A model generated the notes under the pieces. That model ran no database searches. It saw only the letters and a program-made list of their open reading frames with translations, and had not been told where the DNA came from. From NCBI RefSeq assembly GCF_030409635.1, contig NZ_JAUFQF010000004.1, forward strand, positions 2,390,241 to 2,454,240: 64,000 nucleotides of DNA. Direction: 5' to 3'. Positions 8,562 to 16,062 of this stretch are shown one piece after another. How positions within the stretch are numbered: position 1 is the first letter of the stretch; every line of letters starts with the position of its first letter. This stretch comes from Vibrio agarivorans (GTDB taxonomy: Bacteria > Pseudomonadota > Gammaproteobacteria > Enterobacterales > Vibrionaceae). A program made the position numbers and the translations under genes.

Positions 8562-8698
8562 AAATTTTCCTTTTTACTTAAAAGGGGTGAAAGGAGAGGG
8601 TCTGACACAGAAATCGTAAGACTATTGGCGTGATGATAAAGAAATGTCACACTATCTGCTAGTAAAACTGTCTGCTAGAAAGAAGAAAGGGGCCTTCA

Positions 8699-9307
8699 AT
8701 GTTTACCGGTATAGTGTTAGGGATGGCAGAAGTCGTTGCCATTGACAAAAAAGAGAATTTTCAAACTCATACCCTGCGACTGTCAGGCAAGATGGGCGAG
8801 AGCCTTGAACTCGGTGCTTCGGTTGCGCATAACGGATGTTGTTTAACAGTAACGGAAATAACCGGTGATTTGGTTAAGTTTGATTTGATGCAAGAGACAC
8901 TACGAGTCACTAATCTTGGAGAGCTTGAAGTAGGATGTTTGGTCAACATTGAACGAGCTGCTAAGTTTGGTGACGAAATTGGCGGCCATAGTATGTCTGG
9001 TCATATCAACGGCATGACACATGTTGTGGCAAGAGAAGAGTCTGAAAATAATGTTACCTTGTGGTTTGAAGTCAGTGAAAGTCATCGAAAATACATTCTA
9101 GAAAAGGGTTACGTTGGTCTCGATGGATGTTCGTTAACCATTGGTAGTGTGGAGAATGACCGCTTTTGTGTCCACCTGATTCCAGAAACGTTACAACGTA
9201 CCTTATTTGGGCGGAAGCAGGTTGGCGATACTGTCAATTTAGAAATTGATCCACAAACACAAGCAATCGTTGATACCGTTGAACGAGTACTAGCGCAACG
9301 ATCCTGA
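8699..9307 (+). CDS. ribE: Riboflavin synthase, alpha subunit
   Basis: The enzyme catalyses dismutation of two 6,7-dimethyl-8-ribityllumazine molecules to riboflavin in the cytosol. At 202 residues it is slightly shorter than the usual 210-220. Both lumazine-binding beta-barrel repeats are present: the first starts MFTGIV and contains [10 protein letters not shown] (about 44-53), and the second contains LDGCSLTIG (about 140-148). AAAGGGG precedes the start. I see no FMN riboswitch in the 137-bp region shared with norM, so it looks like a stand-alone gene. The remaining riboflavin genes are not in the window. Confidence 0.95.
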   Translation: MFTGIVLGMAEVVAIDKKENFQTHTLRLSGKMGESLELGASVAHNGCCLTVTEITGDLVKFDLMQETLRVTNLGELEVGCLVNIERAAKFGDEIGGHSMSGHINGMTHVVAREESENNVTLWFEVSESHRKYILEKGYVGLDGCSLTIGSVENDRFCVHLIPETLQRTLFGRKQVGDTVNLEIDPQTQAIVDTVERVLAQRS

Positions 9308-9399
9308 TTTACGGAGTTGAACAAGGATACCGAATAAGGCGACTAAAGCCGCTGATCTATTCTGTCTAAAAAGAGAGGATAGGGGCGGCTTCCGTCTAT

Positions 9400-9606
9400 C
9401 TAGAATATTTGCTCGTCATCGGCGTCTGAGAATAGTTCAATGGTGTCATGAACTTCATCCACAACGACACTCATGTGGATAGCATGACAGCATGCTGGAC
9501 AGTCATCGTAATACTGCTGGCTACCATTGGAGGCATCGATGGTGACATCAATCGAGTGGTTACAGTGCGGACAGTTTACGCGTCTCTCCGTATAAGTTTG
9601 CATCAT
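9400..9606 (-). CDS. CPXCG-motif cysteine-rich zinc-ribbon protein
   Basis: This 68-residue protein has two knuckles, CPHC (residues 12-15) and CPAC (36-39), which make a small zinc ribbon of the type annotated as CPXCG cysteine-rich protein. The C-terminus is strongly acidic. The role is unknown. The second codon is also ATG, so translation could begin one residue later. GGAG lies 7-10 nt upstream. It is monocistronic. Confidence 0.75.
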   Translation of the reverse strand: MMQTYTERRVNCPHCNHSIDVTIDASNGSQQYYDDCPACCHAIHMSVVVDEVHDTIELFSDADDEQIF

Positions 9607-9798
9607 TATCTCCTTACTTCTTATCTGAGATACTCTTCTGCACCGGTGAGTAGAGGGGGAAGTGCAGAAGGTAAGTACTGATGTTCGTGTGCATCAATAC
9701 TCATACAAATAGTTTAGCGCCATAAGTTGCTTAAGGTGCTAAATTAAGTACAAATTGTGAGATTGATGGGCATTATGATACTTTTGTTACACTGCGTG

Positions 9799-10677
9799 TT
9801 ACGTGGGTGACTGTTCCCGCATTATGGTATCGATCAGTCTCTCTGCTTGAGACAGGTATTGGCCGCCAAACAAATTCAAATGGTTAAGTACGTGATAAAG
9901 CTGATACACAGGCTTGCGGGATTCATATTGGCTATCTAGTGGCCATTCGTCGTTGTATCCACGATAAAAGTCATGATCAAACGCACCAAACAGCTCAGTC
10001 ATAGCAATATCACACTCTCTGTCCCCCCAATAGCTTGCAGGATCATAGATAACAGGGCCATGAACGCTTTGACCGACATTGCCGTGCCATAAATCTCCGT
10101 GCAATAGAGAAGGGCGCGGAGCGTGATTCAGCAGTAGCTGATGAACTTCTTCAATACACTCCTCAATATCAACGATATGAACACCTTTCTCTTTGAGCAA
10201 CTGGAGTTGCCAACCGATACGCTGCTCTGAGAAAAAGCGAGACCAGTTTTTCATCCAAGTGTTTGGTTGTAGTGTTTCGCCAATAAAGTTATCTAAATCG
10301 TTACCGTACTCTTTTTGATCGCCCCAGCGGTGGAGTTTGGCCAGCTGTTGACCAAATTCATATGACCCCCCTGTGCTGTCTAGAGGTTTGAGTACGAGGA
10401 ATTCAAGCACTAAAAAGGCATGTTGTTTGCTGTGACCAAAGGTGATGACCTTAGGTGTATTGACCGTGTCGGATTGCTTGAGCAGAGCAAGTTGTTCGGC
10501 TTCAATTTGAAAGCGTTCAGAATGACTTTTATCATTCACTTTGACAAAAAAACGTTGCTCACCACTGGTGATAACATAGGCCTGGTTGATATCGCCACCC
10601 GTCAGCTTTTCGTGCTCCTCTATGATAAACGGGGTATCGAAGTGCTCAGAAATTGCGTGTTCAATTGCTCGCCACAT
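9799..10677 (-). CDS. Fructosamine kinase family protein
   Basis: This 292-residue cytosolic kinase belongs to the fructosamine/ketosamine-3-kinase family, which phosphorylates sugar-protein adducts so that they break down (protein deglycation). Family evidence is the N-terminal GGDIN segment, an ATP-binding Lys in FFVKVN (about residue 46), the catalytic HGDLWHGN (about 195) and the metal-binding YDPASYWGDRE (about 215). The length equals that of E. coli YniA. GGAG lies 9-12 nt before the start. It is divergent from the DUF3802 gene across a 310-bp gap. Confidence 0.9.
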   Translation of the reverse strand: MWRAIEHAISEHFDTPFIIEEHEKLTGGDINQAYVITSGEQRFFVKVNDKSHSERFQIEAEQLALLKQSDTVNTPKVITFGHSKQHAFLVLEFLVLKPLDSTGGSYEFGQQLAKLHRWGDQKEYGNDLDNFIGETLQPNTWMKNWSRFFSEQRIGWQLQLLKEKGVHIVDIEECIEEVHQLLLNHAPRPSLLHGDLWHGNVGQSVHGPVIYDPASYWGDRECDIAMTELFGAFDHDFYRGYNDEWPLDSQYESRKPVYQLYHVLNHLNLFGGQYLSQAERLIDTIMREQSPT

Positions 10678-10987
10678 AGAGGTATCTCCATCACGGTTTA
10701 CAGAGGATTTCTCCTAAGTGTAGATGAATCCCACATACAAGCTCAGAGAAGTATCACTTTTTGTAAAGAAATCAGTCTGGTAATGGGGAATTGTGAGAAT
10801 AGTCACCAATATTCACCTTCACCCAGTAAAAAATCCTTAATAAATACAGGTATTAACTTGAAGTGATGATTCGACCTACTTACTATATGAATATCAATAT
10901 GTGCCGGTGAGGCGGTCTCACTACAAGGTGATCTTTGAGATCATCGATGGTGGCACATAACCACTGAGTATGACGTAGGAGTATAGT
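10678..10987. other. 310-bp divergent intergenic region with a structured leader at its right end
   Basis: The left two thirds is AT-rich and should hold the promoters of the fructosamine kinase gene (leftward) and the DUF3802 gene (rightward). I cannot single out clear -35/-10 pairs. The right part, 10898-10959, folds into a three-way junction described separately. No gene is recognised here. Confidence 0.5.
10898..10959 (+). promoter_or_regulatory. Putative structured 5' leader (three-way junction) of the DUF3802 gene
   Basis: Three nested helices can be drawn by eye. P1 is TATGTGCC (10898-10905) with GGCACATA (10952-10959). P2 is GTGAG (10907-10911) with CTCAC (10917-10921). P3 is GGTGATCT (10927-10934) with AGATCATC (10938-10945), with one G-U pair and a 3-nt loop. 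The element ends 28 nt before the GTG start and 17 nt before the AGGAG ribosome site. It matches no riboswitch class I know. It may be a cis-regulatory RNA. Confidence 0.45.
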
Positions 10988-11332
10988 GTGGTTGTAGAGA
11001 CGGATGGTTATCTCGCACTAATTGAACATTTGACGTTTAATCTAGATTTATTCTCAAATAGTACCGATGACACAGGCGCAGAAAGCGTCGAAGATGTCGT
11101 GACGGATCTTATTGCAACCAACATCATGGCAATCTTTGAACAAAACCCAGAGCTACATGCAAGCGTTCGGTTTAAGTTGCTCAAGGAAGCGGATTCTGTA
11201 GTGGCTGACCTTGGCGAGGTGTTAGCGGGCGTATGGGCAAAGCCTGCAACCAATGAACAAATTGGTTTCCTCGATGAATATGTGGGTTTAGTGAAAAATT
11301 TGTTTGACTCAGCAGTCGCGCAATTTGATTAA
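10988..11332 (+). CDS. DUF3802 family protein
   Basis: This 114-residue acidic, helical cytosolic protein is typical of vibrios and belongs to the DUF3802 family. No function is established as far as I know, and no catalytic motif is visible. Translation starts at GTG, 6 nt after a clear AGGAG (10977-10981). It is transcribed alone: a structured leader lies upstream and a strong terminator follows 24 nt after the stop. The combination of a structured 5' leader and a tight single-gene unit suggests post-transcriptional control. Confidence 0.8.
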   Translation: MVVETDGYLALIEHLTFNLDLFSNSTDDTGAESVEDVVTDLIATNIMAIFEQNPELHASVRFKLLKEADSVVADLGEVLAGVWAKPATNEQIGFLDEYVGLVKNLFDSAVAQFD

Positions 11333-11356
11333 TTTACCTTTATGATGAATTACAAT

Positions 11357-11388
11357 TAAGGCTCCCATTTGGGAGCCTTAATCTTTTT
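11357..11388. terminator. Bidirectional rho-independent terminator
   Basis: TAAGGCTCCC (11357-11366) pairs perfectly with GGGAGCCTTA (11371-11380) around a 4-nt loop, followed by ATCTTTTT. It ends the DUF3802 transcript and can also serve the convergent NlpC/P60 gene. Confidence 0.9.
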
Positions 11389-11413
11389 CTTTAGAGCGAC
11401 TTTATGACCTTGG

Positions 11414-11872
11414 TTACATCACGTTTCTGAAGTGCCAAAACTTGTCTGCCCAGTAAGGGTTATCGAGACGAGAGATAATAACGCCACGAGAGGTTGAAGC
11501 ATGCAAAAACTGATTGCCTCCAAGATAGATACCAACGTGGCGTGTTTTGTAACCTGTTTTAAAAAAGACCAAATCACCTTCACTGGCTTGACCATAGGCA
11601 ATTTTGTTACCAATCTGGCTCTGCTCTTGGGTAGTGCGGGGTAATTTAGCCCTGTACAGCTCTTCAAAAGCGATTTGCACAAAGGCGGAGCAATCGACTC
11701 CGCGCTTCGAGTTGCCGCCCAGTTGATAGGGGACGCCGTGCCACTCTTGGTATAGCGCTTGGTAGCTCATGCTCATTGATGTGTTGTGCTGTGTATCTCT
11801 AGGTGGTGTACTAGAGCACCCTGAAAGCATAACCAAGGCTGCAATGAGAAAAACCTTATAATTCAATCCCAA
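11414..11872 (-). CDS. NlpC/P60 family lipoprotein, probable peptidoglycan endopeptidase
   Basis: This 152-residue protein has a signal peptide and the lipobox LSGC with acylated Cys19, so it is anchored to the envelope. The NlpC/P60 cysteine peptidase domain spans about residues 40-150. The triad is visible as Cys61 in VDCSAFV, His112 in RHVGIYLG and His124 in FLHAST. Members cleave peptide stems of peptidoglycan. The length and layout match E. coli NlpC. It is a single gene, convergent with DUF3802. Confidence 0.88.
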   Translation of the reverse strand: MGLNYKVFLIAALVMLSGCSSTPPRDTQHNTSMSMSYQALYQEWHGVPYQLGGNSKRGVDCSAFVQIAFEELYRAKLPRTTQEQSQIGNKIAYGQASEGDLVFFKTGYKTRHVGIYLGGNQFLHASTSRGVIISRLDNPYWADKFWHFRNVM

Positions 11873-11962
11873 TATCCTATCCTACTTGTGTTTATTGACA
11901 GCTCACTAAAAACGAATCGTTACTAAATAGAAACTGATATTAGACACCACATTTCATACTAC

Positions 11963-12748
11963 CTAGCCCTTTCTAAAGGGTTGAGTCAGCATCTTATCGA
12001 TTCTTTGCTCTGATGCGCGCCTAAATTTATCTATCCCTATGGTCATATCGTGATGGCCGAGTTTCGGTTGTGAAATGTAACTCTTAAACCAGCGATCCCA
12101 TATTGATAAAAAGAAACCAAAATTTGAGTCACATTCATGCCTCAAGGTCGAGTGATGAACGCGGTGCATATCTGGTGTGACCACCCAACGACGAAGGGTT
12201 TGGTCAACCTTATTAGACAGTCGAGCATTGCTGTGATTAAACATCGCACTGCCATTTAAAATTATTTCAAAGATTAGTACGCCTAGGGCAGGTGCGCCAA
12301 TCACAACCACTACCACCATCTTAATTAACATCGAGAGTATGATTTCAATCGGATGAAAACGAGCACCTGTAGTGACGTCTATATCCTGATCACTATGGTG
12401 CATGCGGTGCAGCTTCCAAAGAATAGGAATTCGGTGAAACAAGCGATGCTGCCAGTAAATAGCGAGATCTAAGATAACTACCGTTGCCATTACTGAAAGC
12501 CACATGGGTACGGAGAGCCAATTGAACAGTCCAACGCCCGCATGGCTGGTAGTTACGGCGAGTTCGATAGCAAGAATCGGTAGCGTGAATTTTAGTACTA
12601 GACCGTTGAGTGCCACCAAGCCAAGATTATTTAACCAACGATAAGATTTCGACTGGGTTAACGCGCGTCGTTGTGCCAAAATTTCCCATACTGTGCAAAA
12701 CAACAGTATCCCGATAAAAAATGACAATCTGACTATTTCCGCACTCAT
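11963..12748 (-). CDS. Sterol desaturase / fatty acid hydroxylase family membrane protein
   Basis: This 261-residue integral membrane protein has the histidine boxes of the di-iron fatty acid hydroxylase superfamily: HRLFHR, HRMHHSD and HRVHHS, with an NHSN between them. The substrate is unknown; membrane lipid hydroxylation is the family role. About four or five hydrophobic segments precede or flank the boxes. The gene is divergent from the DTW protein gene and seems monocistronic. Confidence 0.85.
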   Translation of the reverse strand: MSAEIVRLSFFIGILLFCTVWEILAQRRALTQSKSYRWLNNLGLVALNGLVLKFTLPILAIELAVTTSHAGVGLFNWLSVPMWLSVMATVVILDLAIYWQHRLFHRIPILWKLHRMHHSDQDIDVTTGARFHPIEIILSMLIKMVVVVVIGAPALGVLIFEIILNGSAMFNHSNARLSNKVDQTLRRWVVTPDMHRVHHSTLRHECDSNFGFFLSIWDRWFKSYISQPKLGHHDMTIGIDKFRRASEQRIDKMLTQPFRKG

Positions 12749-12843
12749 GGCACTAACAAACTCCTTCGTTATTTCGTTGCTTCACACCGTTAAGAGAGGT
12801 GTGTAAAATGCGCATCCCCTGCCAAGATAACACTGTGTGAGTC

Positions 12844-13629
12844 ATGAGAATACACGCTTTCCACCTTTTACGTGAAGAACGTCTAAAGACGTCAACGAAA
12901 CCTTTTAATGCCCGAGGCGCTAAAGTGTCTCGTTGTCGCTATTGTCTCGTCGCAGAGAAGAACTGTTTGTGTGAACTTCAGCCAAAGGTCGCTTGTGAGA
13001 TCGCTGCATTAATCTTGGTCTCGGACAATGAAACATTTAAGCCGAGCAACACCGGGCGATTAATTGCTGATGTGGTGGAAGAAACCCATGTGTTTGCATG
13101 GAATAGAACAGAGCCTCAGGCTGAGCTGATAGCGCTTATTAATAATAACGACTATCTACCCTTTGTGGTATTTCCTGATGAGTATGTGGACGAAAAGGCG
13201 CGATTGGTCGAGAGCGCTGAGTTACTTCGGTTATCTCATAAAGCCGCAAGGGTTCAAGTAGCCAATGATGAACAGCGATCGCTGCCAACACTATTACCAA
13301 TCTTTCTTGATGGAAGTTGGCGAGAGGCGAGAAAAATGTTTCGCCGCTCTGACTACCTAACGGGTCTACCGGTACTTTCGATTGAACCACAACAAATATC
13401 CGAGTATTTAATGCGTAGCTCTGACAATGAGCAGCATCTGTCGACAGCAGAAGTCGCTTCGCTGGTCTTAGAGCAACTAGAGCAACCCTCTGCAGGGCGA
13501 GCACTAAAACTGTGGTTTGAGTGTTTTAGAGAGACTTATATGCTGAGCAAAACGCGTTATAAATCCGACCCAACCAGACCTGCTCTGCAGGCATGGAAAG
13601 ATTTCATCGGGTTTGAGTCAACCAACTAA
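12844..13629 (+). CDS. DTW domain protein, probable tRNA-uridine aminocarboxypropyltransferase
   Basis: This 261-residue protein has an N-terminal zinc-binding CRYC...CLC cluster (about residues 31-43) and a DTW domain at about 55-245. DTW enzymes transfer the aminocarboxypropyl group of SAM to uridine in tRNA (acp3U). The defining block here reads LDGSWREARKMF, with Ser in place of the usual Thr of the D-x-T-W motif. The substitution is mild and the rest of the block is intact. Vibrios carry more than one DTW paralogue, so I give no symbol. Confidence 0.8.
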   Translation: MRIHAFHLLREERLKTSTKPFNARGAKVSRCRYCLVAEKNCLCELQPKVACEIAALILVSDNETFKPSNTGRLIADVVEETHVFAWNRTEPQAELIALINNNDYLPFVVFPDEYVDEKARLVESAELLRLSHKAARVQVANDEQRSLPTLLPIFLDGSWREARKMFRRSDYLTGLPVLSIEPQQISEYLMRSSDNEQHLSTAEVASLVLEQLEQPSAGRALKLWFECFRETYMLSKTRYKSDPTRPALQAWKDFIGFESTN

Positions 13630-13812
13630 ATACGAGAATTCACTCCCAGTTTTACAATCTAGGTGATGAAGCTTTATCCAAACGGACCTAAGACGAAAAA
13701 TAATTCGCCCTTCATCACGGTTTGTAGGCGTAGGTATATGGATAATGGCCTCAGTTAAGAAAATTTGCTGGCGATAATACCCATTTTGCTGGTTTTTTAA
13801 GGAGAGAATTCA

Positions 13813-14727
13813 ATGTATTACGGCTTTGATGTAGGCGGAACAAAGATCGAGTTTGGTGCGTTCAACGACCAACTAGAGCGTGTAGCAACTGAACGTGTAC
13901 CAACACCGACCGATGACTATGAGCTGTTAGTTAACACCATTGCTGGTTTGGTAGAAAAGTATGATGCTGAACTGAGCTGTGAAGGCAAAATCGGTCTTGG
14001 CTTGCCAGGTATGGAAGATGCGGACGATGCAACAGTTTTGACCGTCAATGTTCCAGCAGCGAAAGGTAAACCACTACGTGCAGATCTTGAAGCCAAGATT
14101 GGTCGCCCTGTGAAGATTGAAAATGATGCCAACTGTTTCGCACTTTCTGAAGCCTGGGATGAAGAGCTACAAGATGCGCCTTCAGTTATGGGATTGATCC
14201 TAGGCACTGGCTTTGGTGGTGGTTTGATCTACGACGGTCAAGTTTTCTCTGGTCGCAACAATGTCGCAGGTGAAGTTGGCCATATGCGCCTTCCAATAGA
14301 TGCATGGTTCCATCTCGGTGACAGCGGTAAAGCGCCTCTGTTAGGTTGTGGTTGTGGTAAACAAGGCTGTCAAGATAGCTACCTATCAGGGCGTGGTTTT
14401 GAACTGATTTACACGCACTACTTCGGTGAAGAGAAGAAAGCGATTGATATCATCAAAGCGCGAGAAGCCGGTTGTGAGAAAGCGATTGAACACGTAGAGC
14501 GTTTCATGGAGCTGTTAGCCATTTGTTTTGCCAACTTGTTTACAGCCAATGACCCACATGTGGTCGCACTCGGTGGTGGTCTATCTAACTTCGAACTAAT
14601 TTACGAAGAGATGCCAAAACGTATTCCTAAATACCTGCTTTCTGTCGCGAAGTGTCCGAAAATCGTTAAAGCGAAACACGGTGACTCAGGCGGCGTGCGT
14701 GGCGCGGCATTCTTGAACATAAAGTAG
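13813..14727 (+). CDS. nagK: N-acetylglucosamine kinase (ROK family)
   Basis: NagK phosphorylates GlcNAc, for example from murein or chitin recycling, to GlcNAc-6-P in the cytosol. The 304-residue protein starts with the ROK phosphate loop GFDVGGTK. It has the GTGFGGG segment (about 133), the GEVGH sugar-binding block (about 155-159) and the zinc-binding CGCGKQGC cluster (about 178-185) followed by SGRG. AAGGAGAG lies 7-14 nt before the start. A strong terminator follows, so it is a single-gene unit. The length and the GEVGHMRLP block favour NagK over NanK or Mlc-like ROK proteins. Confidence 0.92.
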   Translation: MYYGFDVGGTKIEFGAFNDQLERVATERVPTPTDDYELLVNTIAGLVEKYDAELSCEGKIGLGLPGMEDADDATVLTVNVPAAKGKPLRADLEAKIGRPVKIENDANCFALSEAWDEELQDAPSVMGLILGTGFGGGLIYDGQVFSGRNNVAGEVGHMRLPIDAWFHLGDSGKAPLLGCGCGKQGCQDSYLSGRGFELIYTHYFGEEKKAIDIIKAREAGCEKAIEHVERFMELLAICFANLFTANDPHVVALGGGLSNFELIYEEMPKRIPKYLLSVAKCPKIVKAKHGDSGGVRGAAFLNIK

Positions 14728-14757
14728 CGACGCTCAATTCTCAGTGTTCCTCAATAC

Positions 14758-14791
14758 AAAAGCCCCAAATAGCGCTATTCGGGGCTTTTTT
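14758..14791. terminator. Rho-independent terminator after nagK
   Basis: AAAAGCCCC and GGGGCTTTT enclose the self-complementary AATAGCGCTATT, giving a long stem followed by TTTTTT on the plus strand. It can also act on the minus strand for the DUF2960 gene. Confidence 0.9.
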
Positions 14792-14865
14792 ACGTTTTTG
14801 TACGCTGAGCGTGTGCGGGCTTAGCCGCGACCTTTCAGCTTTGGCACGCTTATCAGACGGGGCGG

Positions 14866-15126
14866 CTACTTCTTGCCAACACCACGATTTTCACGTTGCT
14901 CGAGGGTGATTTTTCCAAACCCAAGCTTTCGGAAGTGATTATCACGGTAGTTACGAACGGCTTTAGTGTCAGAAATTGCTTCGATTTGTTGTTCCATCTT
15001 CAGAAAATCTGAAATATCGATACCTTCAGCTTCGGCTACCGCTTCATGAATGTTACGGTGTTGCTGATATGAGAACGTCAAGCGCTTCTCTTCGTCTTTG
15101 TAGGTATAGATAATGGTTCTAGCCAT
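14866..15126 (-). CDS. DUF2960 family protein
   Basis: This 86-residue basic cytosolic protein of the vibrio-typical DUF2960 family has no known function. The sequence predicts a short beta-hairpin followed by helices and a highly charged C-terminus (QRENRGVGKK). No active-site motif is seen. GGAGTTACC precedes the start codon. It lies 62 nt downstream of the mscS-like gene on the same strand and could be the last gene of that operon. Confidence 0.75.
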   Translation of the reverse strand: MARTIIYTYKDEEKRLTFSYQQHRNIHEAVAEAEGIDISDFLKMEQQIEAISDTKAVRNYRDNHFRKLGFGKITLEQRENRGVGKK

Positions 15127-15188
15127 GGTAACTCCTTAAATTCTTGGCCGCTGATTGTGAACGTTAGCGAGCCTATTGTCACGCAAAA

Positions 15189-16061
15189 TTATCCGCTTTT
15201 CACCGCGATTTGCGGCGGGTTAATCCCAGCCTTTTTAAACTCATTCATCACTCTTAAGGTGACATCTGTTTCAAACAATTTTTCGTAAGCCGTATCCACA
15301 ACATAGGCTTTGCAGGTGAGGGTGATGGCGAGGTAGTTATCGGTAATTGTCTGTTTAACCAAAACAACGACAGGTTTAGGTAGATGGATGTAGCGGCTCG
15401 AAGAAGCTGCCTCTTGAATCAGATCACGCGCTAAGCTGATGTCTTCATTGAGCCCAATATAGAAGGGGATCACCACTTGCATATCGAGCGCACCATAGTT
15501 GCCACTGACGACCACTTCATTGAGAAACTTGTTGTTGGGTATGGTGATGATGTCATCACTTAAAGTTCTCATTCTAATAGAGCGTAAACCAATGGCCAAT
15601 ATATCACCGTAGTTACCTTCAAACGTGACGCGGTCACCAACTTGGAACGGCCGATCGATCATGACCGTCAATCCGGCGATAAATGAGGCGGCTAAATCTT
15701 TCAGCGCAAAGCCGACAGAGACCGCGAGTGTACCACCAATGAGCGCTAGAATATGATCATTGATTCGGAAGCTAATCATAAACACCACGAGCGCTGCGGT
15801 GAGGTAGATGAAAAATTGCAGGAAGGATTGGATTTTTTGCAGCATCATTCGATACTGCGCAAATTGACTACCAATTGACTCGACAATTGAGTTCATGAAT
15901 TTGAGCAATAGCCATGTGGCTGCGATAACAAGCACCGAGAACATCACGCCGCTCCAGCGGACCATGGAAGCGAACTGTTCAATATCAGTGATAGGTTTGT
16001 CTTCGTTAGCAGTTGCGAAGCAGCTAACGGTAAAGAGAATTAAAACTAGAATACGCGCCAT
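15189..16061 (-). CDS. Mechanosensitive ion channel family protein (MscS type) with signal peptide
   Basis: This 290-residue inner-membrane channel has a cleavable signal peptide (about residues 1-18), two hydrophobic helices, and then the pore-lining TM3 with the Gly/Ala-rich VSVGFALKDLAASFIAGL pattern. Next come the beta domain (FQVGDRVTF...GDILAIGLRSIRMRT.DD..ITIPN) and the alpha/beta vestibule. MscS channels open on membrane tension and release solutes in osmotic downshock. The start is 1 nt after the stop of the upstream membrane P-loop gene, so the two must be translated together. That pairing is unusual and suggests that the ATPase-like protein modulates this channel. Confidence 0.88.
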   Translation of the reverse strand: MARILVLILFTVSCFATANEDKPITDIEQFASMVRWSGVMFSVLVIAATWLLLKFMNSIVESIGSQFAQYRMMLQKIQSFLQFFIYLTAALVVFMISFRINDHILALIGGTLAVSVGFALKDLAASFIAGLTVMIDRPFQVGDRVTFEGNYGDILAIGLRSIRMRTLSDDIITIPNNKFLNEVVVSGNYGALDMQVVIPFYIGLNEDISLARDLIQEAASSSRYIHLPKPVVVLVKQTITDNYLAITLTCKAYVVDTAYEKLFETDVTLRVMNEFKKAGINPPQIAVKSG

Positions 16062-16062
16062 A

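Noticed and set aside
8562..8698. Possible FMN riboswitch before ribE
   Set aside because: The 137-bp divergent region lacks the conserved RFN-element blocks.
10420..10866. 148-codon plus-strand ORF antisense to the fructosamine kinase gene
   Set aside because: Most of it lies opposite a well-supported gene, it resembles no protein family, and it has no ribosome site.
13662..13759. Short plus-strand ORF of about 30 codons before nagK
   Set aside because: The ribosome site is too close to the ATG and the sequence shows no recognisable features.
15625..15637. matS-like sequence in the mscS-like gene (GTGACGCGGTCAC)
   Set aside because: The third central base is not a pyrimidine, so it is one mismatch away from consensus. 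It is mentioned with the matS finding but not annotated as a site.
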